Origin: JAXLWB01 sp046328715
GTDB lineage: Bacteria; Chloroflexota; Anaerolineae; Caldilineales; Caldilineaceae
Length of the DNA stretch: 64,000 nt
Reading direction: 5' to 3'
Assembly (NCBI GenBank): GCA_046328715.1
Contig: JAXLWB010000010.1
Coordinates: 1 to 64,000 of the forward strand
The position numbers and the translations under genes are program-made. Shown piece by piece: positions 25,190 to 33,173 of this stretch. Under the pieces are notes generated by a model. That model was given only the letters and a program-made list of their open reading frames with translations, did not search any database and had not been told where the DNA came from. Position 1 is the stretch's first letter. Every line of letters begins with the position of its first letter.

Positions 25190-25834
25190 ATGGTGGGATT
25201 GGCAAATGAACTTTATCAATATGCCATCAGTCACACTGCCGAGTTGCAACAGGCGTTAGGCCAACATCTGCGACTGGTCGTCATTGCTTTAGGAATTAGC
25301 ATCGTACTCTCTGTTCCCCTTGGTATCTGGACTTCGCGCTCACGGCTGGCTGCACTGACTGTGATCAACGTCTTCAATGGGCTGCGCGTGATTCCCAGCC
25401 TGGCCATTCTGTTTCTTGCAATTCCCTATTGGGGTCTTTCGTTTACGTCCGCTTTGTTGGCATTGACGCTGTTGGCCTTGCCGCCAGTGCTCATCAATAT
25501 CGATGCTGGCTATCGATCTGTGGACCCCGCGTTGCGCGAGGCGGCACGTGGCATGGGCATGACCGCCAGCCAAGTGCTGTGGCAAGTCGAGACGCCCTTG
25601 GCACTGCCAGTGATTTTGGCAGGGATTCGCACGGCCACGACCGAAGTGATTGCCAGTGCAACGTTGGCCGCCTTTATCGGCAGCGGCGGATTCGGATTGT
25701 ACGTGGTGCGTGGATTGGCAATGTATAGCATCCCAATCTTGTTGGTGGGTGCCATTCCCGTCGCTCTGCTGACCTTGCTGGCCGAATTGTGTCTGGGTGG
25801 CTTGCAACGTGCCCTTGAGCCTGTCAAGGGGTAA
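25190..25834 (+). CDS. osmoprotectant ABC transporter permease (OpuCB/ProW type)
   Basis: The 214-residue protein has five or six membrane helices and the permease EAA motif region (LREAARGMGMTASQVLWQVETPLALP). It fits the betaine/choline/proline-type importer family. It is the first gene of a four-gene unit, permease-binding protein-ATPase-permease, which would import compatible solutes during osmotic stress. No strong Shine-Dalgarno sequence is visible, although GAGG lies 15 bases upstream. The binding-protein gene starts 20 bases after the stop. Confidence 0.9.
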   Translation: MVGLANELYQYAISHTAELQQALGQHLRLVVIALGISIVLSVPLGIWTSRSRLAALTVINVFNGLRVIPSLAILFLAIPYWGLSFTSALLALTLLALPPVLINIDAGYRSVDPALREAARGMGMTASQVLWQVETPLALPVILAGIRTATTEVIASATLAAFIGSGGFGLYVVRGLAMYSIPILLVGAIPVALLTLLAELCLGGLQRALEPVKG

Positions 25835-25854
25835 AAAATAAGAAGGAGAATCGA

Positions 25855-26829
25855 ATGAACATCATCAAATATCGGTTTGGCACCGGTTTCACCACTTTTC
25901 TGCTGATTGGAATCTTGATCTTGAGCAGTTGTAACTCTGGCTCGCAACCAGCATCGCCAAGCGCCAGCTCGGCCCAAACCAGCCCTCTGAGTAACGCTGC
26001 TGCAGGAAACGGAACGCCCATTGTTGTCGCCTCAAAGGACTTTACCGAAGAATTTATTTTGGGTGAAATGTATGCGCTGCTCTTAGAAAACGCAGGCTTC
26101 ACCGTTACCCGTAAGATCAACTTGGGCGGCACACCCGTGGCGCAACAGGCACTGCTCAATGGCGAGATTGATCTCTATCCTGAATATACCGGGACCGGTT
26201 TGCTCACTGTACTCAAAGAAAATGTCATGAGCGACCCGCAGGCTGTCTTTGACCGAGTCAAATCCCAATATCAGCAGCAATTCGACCTTGTCTGGCTCAA
26301 TCCGGCACCGATGAATAACACGCAGGCACTGGCCATGGTCAAGGCACGTGCACAAGAGTTGGGCATTCAAACCTTTTCCGATCTTGCCGCCAAGTCCAAT
26401 CAACTGGTGTTGGTCGGTCCACCAGAATTTGCCGAACGTGAAGATGGGTTACCCGGATTGCAAAAAGCCTATGGGGGCTTCCAGTTCTCCAACTTCCTGG
26501 CCATCGATCCAGGCTTGCGCTATCAAGCCTTGCTCAACGGTGAGGCCGACGTGGTGGTTGCTTTTGGCACTGACGGCGAACTGGCAGCCAACGATCTACT
26601 CTCACTGCAAGATGACAAAAGTTTCTATCCGCCCTACCAGGTAGCCCCGGTGGTGCGTGCTGCGGTGCTGGATGCCAACCCGACCATCTCCGACACACTC
26701 AACACCCTAGCCCCGCTCCTGACGACTGAGGTAATGCAACAACTCAACAATCAGGTCAGTGGGGAAGGAAAAGAGCCCGCCACTGTGGCGCACGATTTCC
26801 TGGTCGGCAAGAATCTCATTTCACAGTAA
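25855..26829 (+). CDS. osmoprotectant-binding lipoprotein (OpuCC type)
   Basis: The 324-residue protein has a lipoprotein signal ending in LSSC (Cys about residue 26). A Ser/Ala-rich linker follows, then the OpuAC-type substrate-binding domain beginning IVVASKDFTEEFILGEMYALLLE and containing DLYPEYTGTGLLTVL. The family binds glycine betaine, choline or proline; the exact ligand is not clear. AGAAGGAGA precedes the ATG. It is anchored outside the membrane and feeds the two permeases. Confidence 0.92.
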   Translation: MNIIKYRFGTGFTTFLLIGILILSSCNSGSQPASPSASSAQTSPLSNAAAGNGTPIVVASKDFTEEFILGEMYALLLENAGFTVTRKINLGGTPVAQQALLNGEIDLYPEYTGTGLLTVLKENVMSDPQAVFDRVKSQYQQQFDLVWLNPAPMNNTQALAMVKARAQELGIQTFSDLAAKSNQLVLVGPPEFAEREDGLPGLQKAYGGFQFSNFLAIDPGLRYQALLNGEADVVVAFGTDGELAANDLLSLQDDKSFYPPYQVAPVVRAAVLDANPTISDTLNTLAPLLTTEVMQQLNNQVSGEGKEPATVAHDFLVGKNLISQ

Positions 26830-26860
26830 GACAGTAGACCAGTGAGACAGTAAGGCAATT

Positions 26861-27001
26861 GCGAACTTTGTAATCGCAGCGGATCAATCCGCCGACTAAC
26901 AACGAAAAGTCGGGTACCCCTTGGGTGCAGGCATGAGAAGTTCAGTTGCTGAGGTAACTTCTTGTTGTCAGCAGGGGTAACCCTGCTTTTGCCAAGTTCG
27001 C
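26861..27001. repeat. palindromic element related to the 43.5 and 59.5 kb elements
   Basis: GCGAACTT and AAGTTCGC bound the segment. Near each end is a mini-palindrome (GCGGATCAATCCGC and AGCAGGGGTAACCCTGCT), and between them are diverged forms of the GCTGACAACGAGAAGT arms (for example ACTTCTTGTTGTCAGC at 26957-26972). The layout matches the element family described at 43492-43640, but the outer ends differ. It lies inside the importer operon, between the binding protein and the ATPase gene. Confidence 0.55.
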
Positions 27002-27022
27002 TTATTCAAGGGGACGAGCGTT

Positions 27023-27988
27023 GTGGGTGCAATTCGTTTCGACGATGTGAGTAAAGAGTTCCCTGGCATGCGCCAACGAGCTGTGGATCATTGTAGCCTG
27101 GAGGTCACTGATGGCGAGTTTGTGGTGCTGTTGGGGCCATCCGGTTGCGGCAAGACGACGCTGATGAAGATGGTCAATCGTCTGTACGAGCCGACCTCGG
27201 GAACGATTACCTTAGATGGCAAAGATGTGCAACAGATGAACGGCACCGACCTTCGTCGGCGCATCGGCTACGTAATCCAGCAGATTGGCCTCTTTCCGCA
27301 CATGACCGTTGCCCAGAATATTAGTGTCGTGCCCCGCTTACTCGGTTGGGACTCGGCACGCATCCACAAGCGCGTGGACGAACTGCTGGCCTTGGTCGAT
27401 CTGCAGCCAGCGGAATATCGTCATCGTTACCCGGCTCAACTTTCGGGCGGTCAACAGCAGCGGGTAGGCGTCGCCCGGGCCCTGGCTGGTGACCCAACTT
27501 TGATCCTGATGGATGAACCCTTTGGCGCGGTCGATGCGATTACACGGGGCAGCTTACAGGAGGAAATGTTACGTTTGCAGCGCCAATTGCACAAGACGGT
27601 TCTCTTTGTCACCCATGATGTGGATGAAGCGTTGCGCCTGGCCGATCGGATTGTGATTATGCAAGCTGGGAAAGTGATTCAGTATGCCTCTCCGCTGGAG
27701 ATCCTGGGCAACCCAGCCAATCAGTTTGTAAAACAGTTGATGGGCGGAGATGATATCCTGCGCCAACTTAGCCTGGTGCGCATCGAAGCGGCCATGCAAC
27801 GAGTACATCCGTCGTCACAAAATCACGGACAGGTCACGATTGACCAGGGATGTTCGCTGCGCGACGCCTTGTCGCTCCTGTTGCGTGGCGATACGAACCG
27901 ACTGGTCGTAACCGAGGATGGTAAACAAACGGGCCAACTTACCCTAGAAGATATTCGGACTCACGCAGAGAGTACAGGGAAGAACTGA
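27023..27988 (+). CDS. osmoprotectant ABC transporter ATPase (OpuCA/ProV type)
   Basis: The 321-residue protein has Walker A GPSGCGKTT, the Q-loop, the signature LSGGQQQRVG and Walker B LILMDEPFGAVD. A C-terminal region (about 255-315) resembles a single CBS domain (CSLRDALSLLLRGDTNRLVVTEDG). CBS domains in OpuA-type ATPases sense ionic strength, so this one may gate transport; only one is clearly visible. The start is a GTG with AAGGGGA upstream. Confidence 0.93.
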   Translation: MGAIRFDDVSKEFPGMRQRAVDHCSLEVTDGEFVVLLGPSGCGKTTLMKMVNRLYEPTSGTITLDGKDVQQMNGTDLRRRIGYVIQQIGLFPHMTVAQNISVVPRLLGWDSARIHKRVDELLALVDLQPAEYRHRYPAQLSGGQQQRVGVARALAGDPTLILMDEPFGAVDAITRGSLQEEMLRLQRQLHKTVLFVTHDVDEALRLADRIVIMQAGKVIQYASPLEILGNPANQFVKQLMGGDDILRQLSLVRIEAAMQRVHPSSQNHGQVTIDQGCSLRDALSLLLRGDTNRLVVTEDGKQTGQLTLEDIRTHAESTGKN

Positions 27989-28010
27989 GTAAAGTGCGGG
28001 GTGCATCTTA

Positions 28011-28170
28011 CTAACGTGAGTTCGAATTCTCGCCTAACCCGCTACCCTACGTTAACCCAGGGGCAGCGCCCTGGGATCGAGAAGGATGTCCCCTAAATCC
28101 CCAGGCGCTGCTTCTGGGTACCCTAAATCGCCCCGATAGGGCTAAGGGTCGAATCGCCAATCCACGTTAG
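28011..28170. other. possible small palindromic element within the importer operon
   Basis: CTAACGTG (28011-28018) and CACGTTAG (28163-28170) are inverted repeats. Inside are a CCCAGGG/CCCTGGG hairpin (28056-28075) and other short G/C runs. The left end, TAACGTGAGTTCG, matches the end of the IS982 element at 5278-5290 over 13 bases. It fills most of the 222-base gap before the last permease gene. Confidence 0.4.
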
Positions 28171-28210
28171 AGGTAACTAGTGTGAGCTACTCACCATTTT
28201 CACTAACCCT

Positions 28211-28888
28211 ATGACTTATCTCTGGAGCAACCGCAACTATATCTTACAACTAAGCAGCGAGCATCTGACCATGGTCGGTATCGCGCTGGCGATCTCGTTG
28301 CTGATTGCGCTGCCCCTCAGTGTGTTGATGGCACGTTCTGGCCGCTTCGCTACCATCGTGTTGGGAATTTTAGGCACGCTTTACACGATTCCTAGCATTG
28401 CGTTGCTCATTTTGTTGTTGCCAATCTTTGGCCTCAATCAGCGCTCTGTAATTGTGGCGTTGGTCATCTATACTCAGATACTCCTCGTGCGCAATATCAT
28501 GGCAGGTTTGCAGGGAGTCTCCCCCGTGCTGCTAGAGGCGGCCAAGGGTGCAGGGATGAATGGCTGGCAGCGCTGGTTCCAGGTTCAGTTGCCGTTGGCT
28601 TTGCCTGTTATCCTGGCGGGTGTGCGGCTGGCGACGGTTGTGGCGATTGGCGTTGCCACCATCGGGGCCAAGTTTGGTGCTGGTGGTCTGGGTACGCTGT
28701 TGTTTGATGGCATTGCCCAGAATCGCTACGACAAAATTTTGGCCGGTTCGGTGGTGGTTGCATTGCTTGCTTTGGTATTGAACTATCTATTATTGGCACT
28801 GGAAGATTATTTTGACACGGAGAGGCGCATTGTCCGTCGGGCAAAGCAACTGACCGTTTCGTCAGAGCTGGCTTGTGAAGGAATTTGA
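28211..28888 (+). CDS. osmoprotectant ABC transporter permease (OpuCD/ProW type)
   Basis: The 225-residue protein has about six membrane helices and the EAA loop LLEAAKGAGMNGWQRWFQVQLPLALP, paralogous to the permease at 25190. It would form the second half of the channel. No ribosome-binding site is visible before the ATG. Two non-coding palindromic segments interrupt this otherwise ordinary operon (26861-27001 and 28011-28170). Confidence 0.9.
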   Translation: MTYLWSNRNYILQLSSEHLTMVGIALAISLLIALPLSVLMARSGRFATIVLGILGTLYTIPSIALLILLLPIFGLNQRSVIVALVIYTQILLVRNIMAGLQGVSPVLLEAAKGAGMNGWQRWFQVQLPLALPVILAGVRLATVVAIGVATIGAKFGAGGLGTLLFDGIAQNRYDKILAGSVVVALLALVLNYLLLALEDYFDTERRIVRRAKQLTVSSELACEGI

Positions 28889-28989
28889 GAAATCTAGAAA
28901 TGACACTGAAACATGGCACACGCTTACGTGATTCTGTTCTTTGTTAGATTGTGCCCTGTTTGAATGATGTGTCTATAAGGAGCAACATC

Positions 28990-29394
28990 ATGGCTTATGA
29001 AGACAACGCCTATCAAGAACAAACTGCGGATGCCGAAGTTCCAACTCCCGGATATCGAAAGACGAATTATCAGGGCCGCAACAACCCCTATCAAGACTAT
29101 GCCAGCCCCCGATGAGCAGAAACATGCTCAATTTCTGTCAGAAAAGATTGTTGCGCTGGGCGGCGAACCGGTCACTGTGCCGCGCACCGTTTGGCCAGCG
29201 GAAACAAGCACGAGATGTTGGCGGTGGTACTGCGCGCCGAACGGCAAGCAATTGCAGATTATACTCAACGCGTCCAAGAAGCCGAGGAATTTGGGGATAA
29301 GGGGCTGGTTGTGCAACTGGAAAATATTGTAGCCGACGAGACCGGACACGCCGACGAGACGGAGTGCATCTTGCGTGACTGGGCGGGTGATTAA
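28990..29394 (+). pseudogene. ferritin-like protein, frameshifted and decayed
   Basis: A start with AAGGAGC upstream opens a frame (MAYEDNAYQEQTADAEVPTP) that stops after about 42 codons. The adjacent frame then encodes DEQKHAQFLSEKIVALGGEP, typical of the second ferritin-like helix with its E-x-x-H. After another shift, back to the original frame, HEMLAVVLRAERQAIADYTQ and ENIVADETGHADETE give helices three and four. The first helix is not visible. I read this as a broken four-helix ferritin-like gene. The N-terminal 42 codons could alternatively be an independent small gene. Confidence 0.6.
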
Positions 29395-29481
29395 GGCAAG
29401 AGAGACAGTGAATCAGTGGGCCAGTGCCAGTACGACTAACTTACTGGTTTTGTCTGACACAACTCGTTAGAGGAGCAAGCT

Positions 29482-29967
29482 ATGGCAAGTATAGATACAA
29501 ACAGATCCGATGTTGCTCGACCAGAAGACGATGAGAAGGTACGCAGTACGCTACAGCAATTAATCCGGCTCAACTATGACGGCGTGGGCGCTTATGAAAT
29601 GGCAGCCACGCTGCTAAAAAACGACCATTACATCGAGATCTGCCATGATTTTGTAGGGCAACGTCGCCACTTTATTGATGAACTATCGCAAATACTCATT
29701 CGCTATGGCGGCACACCTCCTGACAGCCAAAGTTTCAACGGTCTGATGAATGATGTATGGATGAACATCCAAAGTCTGGTCAGCGGCGATGACGGTGCGA
29801 TTGTTACTGAATGTGATCGGGGCAACCAGTTGGCGGTGGATCTCTATTACCGTGCCCAAAACGAAGAATTGCCTGAGGACGTAAGAACGTTGGTGCAGAA
29901 TCAATTCTCGCTTCTGAAGGGTGAACACGAGCGGATCCATCGTCTTGCTGCCGCGTTACAACAATAA
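29482..29967 (+). CDS. PA2169/DUF2383 family four-helix protein
   Basis: The 161-residue protein is all-helical with the family pattern LQQLIRLNYDGVGAYEMAAT, FVGQRRHFIDELSQILIRYGG, DRGNQLAVDLYYRAQ and LLKGEHERIHRL. DUF2383 proteins have a ferritin-like four-helix fold; their role is linked to stress but not well defined. AGAGGAGC lies upstream of the ATG. It is directly followed by the perfect 62-bp palindrome and preceded by the decayed ferritin-like gene. Confidence 0.8.
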   Translation: MASIDTNRSDVARPEDDEKVRSTLQQLIRLNYDGVGAYEMAATLLKNDHYIEICHDFVGQRRHFIDELSQILIRYGGTPPDSQSFNGLMNDVWMNIQSLVSGDDGAIVTECDRGNQLAVDLYYRAQNEELPEDVRTLVQNQFSLLKGEHERIHRLAAALQQ

Positions 29968-29973
29968 AGAGTA

Positions 29974-30035
29974 CCACAACAAACGGAGCGGGTAACAGGT
30001 ATTGCAATACCTGTTACCCGCTCCGTTTGTTGTGG
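29974..30035. terminator. perfect 62-bp palindrome
   Basis: The 31 bases from 29974 are exactly repeated in reverse complement to 30035, with the centre at TTGC|AATA and no unpaired loop. The arm begins CCACAACAAACGGAGCGGG. It starts seven bases after the DUF2383 stop codon. It would form a very stable RNA hairpin or DNA cruciform. There is no T-run. Confidence 0.8.
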
Positions 30036-30067
30036 GATGGACCCGACAGAAAACAGAAAAATCATGC

Positions 30068-30096
30068 TTGACAACCCCACGCGTTAGTGCTATCCT
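30068..30096 (+). promoter_or_regulatory. promoter of the LacI-family gene
   Basis: TTGACA (30068-30073) and TATCCT (30091-30096) are separated by 17 bases, an excellent housekeeping sigma-factor match. The expected start of transcription (about 30103) falls inside the operator at 30101-30114. Confidence 0.6.
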
Positions 30097-30100
30097 CTTA

Positions 30101-30114
30101 TTGGAAACGATTCC
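30101..30114. promoter_or_regulatory. LacI-type operator, probable autoregulation site
   Basis: TTGGAAACGATTCC contains a near-palindrome around the central CG typical of LacI-family operators. It lies directly after the -10 box of the promoter for the LacI gene itself, so binding would block transcription start. Confidence 0.6.
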
Positions 30115-30149
30115 TGGTTCCCTTTTCCCGTCTAATCCAAATCAAATCT

Positions 30150-31190
30150 ATGTCGTCCGACAGCTCGTCCGACATCAAACTGAACGGCAGCAAGATCACC
30201 ATCCATGAGGTGGCCAAACGCGCAGGTGTTTCGATCTCATCTGTTTCGCGCGCCCTCAGCAATCACCCACATGTTTCGGATGAATTACGGGAGCGCGTCC
30301 AAACTGCTGCCCGTTCGCTTGGTTATCAACCCGATTTTTTGGCACACAGCTTGCGCAGTGGTCGGACCCATTCGGTCGGCTTTATCGTTGGAACCATTTC
30401 TAACCCGATTATGGCTGACATTTCAGCGAGTTTGGGCAATGTGCTAGCTGAACACGGCTATGCATTGATGTTGCTCTCCTCACAGAATCAGCCAGAGATG
30501 GACGCCTCATATCTGCGCTTTCTGGCTCGGCGCCAGGTGAGTGGATTGGTCATCTCAACTGCGACCGGTGGCGAGGCACAAAATAATAGCTTGTTGGATG
30601 AGCTAGGAATTCCAACTGTGATGCTAGACCGCGAACGTCCCTTTGGCAATCACATCAGCGCCGTACAGTCAGATTCTCGTCCGGCGATGCAGGCTGCTGT
30701 GCTTCATTTGGCAAGCCAGGGCCATCAGCGCATTGGCTTGATCGGTGGTAAGGACTTTTTTCCGGCCCGTGTCAGGCTCGAAGGTTTTTACAGTGGGATG
30801 CAACAGGCAGGGCTAACGGTGGATCAAATGTTGATTCGTTCGTCGGGAATGACCAAAGAGGTAGGATATAGCGAAACGCTCTCCTTGATGGCCGCCCCCC
30901 ATCGCCCAACGGCCCTGATCGCTGGCGGCAATTTGATTCTGGCAGGCGTGTTACAGGCGATTCAGGAACTAAAGATCCAAGTCGGAAGCGATTTGGCGTT
31001 GGTTGGCTGCGACGATACAGAGTTAACTCGACTCTACAACCCTGCGATCACCGTAATTGCCCGCGATCTCGCTTTGATGGGAGAGACAGCCGCCCGACTG
31101 TTGCTCGAAACCATCAACGATGGTGGCGGTAAAACTGTGGTGCTCCCTTCGCAGTTGGTGATTCGTCAATCCTCCTGTCGAGAAAACTAA
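30150..31190 (+). CDS. LacI family transcriptional regulator
   Basis: The 346-residue protein has the LacI helix-turn-helix and hinge (TIHEVAKRAGVSISSVSRAL, then VQTAARSLGYQPD). It continues into a periplasmic-binding-protein-like sensor domain (HSVGFIVGTISNPIMADIS, LVGCDDTELTRLYNPAITVI). The start at 30150 gives the usual short lead before the HTH; 30087 is too early. It sits directly upstream of the importer operon at 31383, whose leader carries a matching operator, so it probably represses that operon until a sugar or sugar acid binds. Confidence 0.93.
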   Translation: MSSDSSSDIKLNGSKITIHEVAKRAGVSISSVSRALSNHPHVSDELRERVQTAARSLGYQPDFLAHSLRSGRTHSVGFIVGTISNPIMADISASLGNVLAEHGYALMLLSSQNQPEMDASYLRFLARRQVSGLVISTATGGEAQNNSLLDELGIPTVMLDRERPFGNHISAVQSDSRPAMQAAVLHLASQGHQRIGLIGGKDFFPARVRLEGFYSGMQQAGLTVDQMLIRSSGMTKEVGYSETLSLMAAPHRPTALIAGGNLILAGVLQAIQELKIQVGSDLALVGCDDTELTRLYNPAITVIARDLALMGETAARLLLETINDGGGKTVVLPSQLVIRQSSCREN

Positions 31191-31204
31191 TTTTGGTTTG
31201 TCTA

Positions 31205-31224
31205 GATTGGAAACGTTTTCAATC
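31205..31224. promoter_or_regulatory. LacI-type operator before the ABC importer operon
   Basis: GATTGGAAACGTTTTCAATC is a 20-bp palindrome around a central CG with a single mismatched pair. It shares TTGGAAACG with the operator at 30101. It lies 14 bases after the LacI stop codon and about 160 bases before the importer gene. Confidence 0.7.
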
Positions 31225-31382
31225 TTCTCAATAAAATCCATGTAACGGATCATCCGTCTCTAGCTCTTACTCGCACAAAGGCAGGAATCATTGCTCCCCC
31301 GTGGTGGTCCCCTCCCGTCTTGTAAGGATTAGGGAAGAGTTAGGGTGGGTGAATGGTTACGAAATAACAAAGGAGCTTCACC

Positions 31383-33092
31383 ATGCGTTTGCGAAGGAAT
31401 TCTCATCGACTGTGGCAAGCAACTAGCCTGTTGATGGTGTTCTCGCTGTTGCTTGCTGCCTGTGTAGCGGCGACACCATCCCAGCCCGCTGCCGAAGGTG
31501 GCGACTCACAAGCGGCGGCTGAACAACCCGCTGCCAGCACTGTTAAACTTCCCGATGATGCCGCCGCCGAACAGGTGTTACGCATCAACACTGGTTCCAC
31601 CGGCTCCTCCAGCTTCACCTTCTACCCGATGTCGGGGGGTGGCGATCATCAAAGCTGGATGCCTTTCCTCTATGTTCCGCCGCTCTACTTTGATGCCGAT
31701 CTCAATCTGAAGCCTGGTGTCTTCAGTGAGTGGAAACCGAATGATGACTTTACGGTTTGGACCTTCACGATTGACCAGCGCGCCAAATGGTCGGATGGTT
31801 CGCCGATTACGCCGGAGGATGTCAAAGGCACCTGGGATCTGATGGCCAATCCGGACTCTGAACAAGGACGTATTCAGCAATACTTGGGCAGCGTCGAAGG
31901 TTTTGCCGATGTTCACGAGCAAAAGGCTACAGAAATCAGCGGTATCACGATTGTCAACGAAAGCACCTTGCAGGTCAAGTTGATCAAGCCCGATCCAGTC
32001 TTCCATTGGCGCCTGGCAACCACCCACATGAACCCGCTCAAGGCCGAGATGTACAAGGCTGACGCCCAGAATGCCTGGCTGCCCGAGAACAAGCCCGTCT
32101 ATAGTGGCCCTTACATGTTGGAAAGCTACAACCCCGATACCCAGGAAGCGGTCATGGTTCCCAATCCCAACTGGTGGATGGGCGATGGTCCTTATCTGTC
32201 GCGCATCGAGTTCCGCTTCCAACCCGAACCGGAGACACTGGCAGTCGAGTTGCAGAACAATCAGGTCGATCTGAGCTTGGGTGGTCTGCCCTTTGCCATG
32301 AAGGATCAATTCCCGGATTACTTCCGCCCAATCAAGGCTTTTGGTTTTAACTCCTTCTGGCTTTCGGCCACCGATGAGCCAACCACTGATGCTAACGTCC
32401 GCAAAGCATTGGTCTTGGCTGTCGATCAAGAACAGGTCTTCAAGGCAGCTTTCCCGCAAGAAGGCGAAGCGGTGATGGCGACTGGCTTCATCGATCCCGA
32501 CCTGCCCTGCCAGGATAAGGATACCACCTGGTACAAGCAGGATATCGAAGGGGCGAAAGCTGCGTTGGCTGCCTCCTCCTATGGCAGCGCTGAAAACCTG
32601 CCCAAACTGCGTGTGACGCCGCGCGGCACCGATGCTGCCCTCAATCGCGCACTGGAAAATGTCGTCGAACAGTGGCGCCAAAACTTGGGCATCACCAACA
32701 TCGAGTTCCAACAGAAACCCGATGGCTTTGGATCTGACCAAGAACTGATCAACCTGAGCCGCGACGACGTGGTGATTCGCTTCCCCGATGCCGCCACCTA
32801 CATGTGGGTTGGCACTCACAGCAAAGGCCCGATGGCGATTGACATGATGCAGGGGTATAATAATCCTGATCTCGACGCCATGTTGGACAATGCGATCTCG
32901 ATCTCGGTCGATGACCCCAACCGCTGTGCCACTGCACTCGAAGCCCAACGCAAGTTCATGGACGACTATCAGATGCTCTTTATTGGCATTCCCAATTCGA
33001 CTCTCAATGCCCGTGACTATGTCGCCAACTACTTCAAAGGCCCAGATGTCGGCGTGATCGAACCCTGGAAGATTTACATTAAGCAACACTAA
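31383..33092 (+). CDS. ABC transporter substrate-binding lipoprotein, family 5
   Basis: The 569-residue protein has a lipoprotein signal ending in LLAAC (Cys about residue 27), an Ala/Gln-rich linker, and a type-C (SBP_bac_5) domain. The domain shows the usual FTIDQRAKWSDGSPITPEDV, LESYNPDTQEAVMVPNPNWW and VRKALVLAVDQEQVF blocks. The family binds oligopeptides, but members in catabolic loci often carry oligosaccharides. Its position after a LacI regulator and among sugar enzymes favours a carbohydrate ligand. AAAGGAGC precedes the ATG. Confidence 0.9.
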   Translation: MRLRRNSHRLWQATSLLMVFSLLLAACVAATPSQPAAEGGDSQAAAEQPAASTVKLPDDAAAEQVLRINTGSTGSSSFTFYPMSGGGDHQSWMPFLYVPPLYFDADLNLKPGVFSEWKPNDDFTVWTFTIDQRAKWSDGSPITPEDVKGTWDLMANPDSEQGRIQQYLGSVEGFADVHEQKATEISGITIVNESTLQVKLIKPDPVFHWRLATTHMNPLKAEMYKADAQNAWLPENKPVYSGPYMLESYNPDTQEAVMVPNPNWWMGDGPYLSRIEFRFQPEPETLAVELQNNQVDLSLGGLPFAMKDQFPDYFRPIKAFGFNSFWLSATDEPTTDANVRKALVLAVDQEQVFKAAFPQEGEAVMATGFIDPDLPCQDKDTTWYKQDIEGAKAALAASSYGSAENLPKLRVTPRGTDAALNRALENVVEQWRQNLGITNIEFQQKPDGFGSDQELINLSRDDVVIRFPDAATYMWVGTHSKGPMAIDMMQGYNNPDLDAMLDNAISISVDDPNRCATALEAQRKFMDDYQMLFIGIPNSTLNARDYVANYFKGPDVGVIEPWKIYIKQH

Positions 33093-33098
33093 AGGCTA

Positions 33099-33167
33099 GA
33101 CAAGAAGACAGAAGACAGGAAGAAGTTCTTCCCCTCTTCTTGTCTTCTTGTCTTCTGTCTTCTTGTC
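33099..33167. repeat. junction hairpin built of AGAAGAC-type short repeats
   Basis: GACAAGAAGACAGAAGACA (33099-33117) pairs perfectly with TGTCTTCTGTCTTCTTGTC (33149-33167). Both arms are made of 7-8 base near-tandem units (GAAGACA). It fills the whole gap between the binding-protein stop and the permease start, and the permease ATG has no Shine-Dalgarno sequence. Confidence 0.75.
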
Positions 33168-33173
33168 ACTCCT

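Noticed and set aside
28015..28035. GTTCGAATTC resembling a tRNA T-loop
   Set aside because: No matching T-stem, anticodon arm or acceptor stem could be formed; it is part of a palindromic intergenic segment.
31578..33089. A 503-codon open frame on the minus strand opposite the importer binding-protein gene
   Set aside because: It mirrors the plus-strand gene, has no ribosome-binding site or recognisable domains, and the plus-strand product is a clear ABC binding protein. Other long antisense frames (44595-45776, 50211-51362, 11148-12167) were rejected for the same reason.
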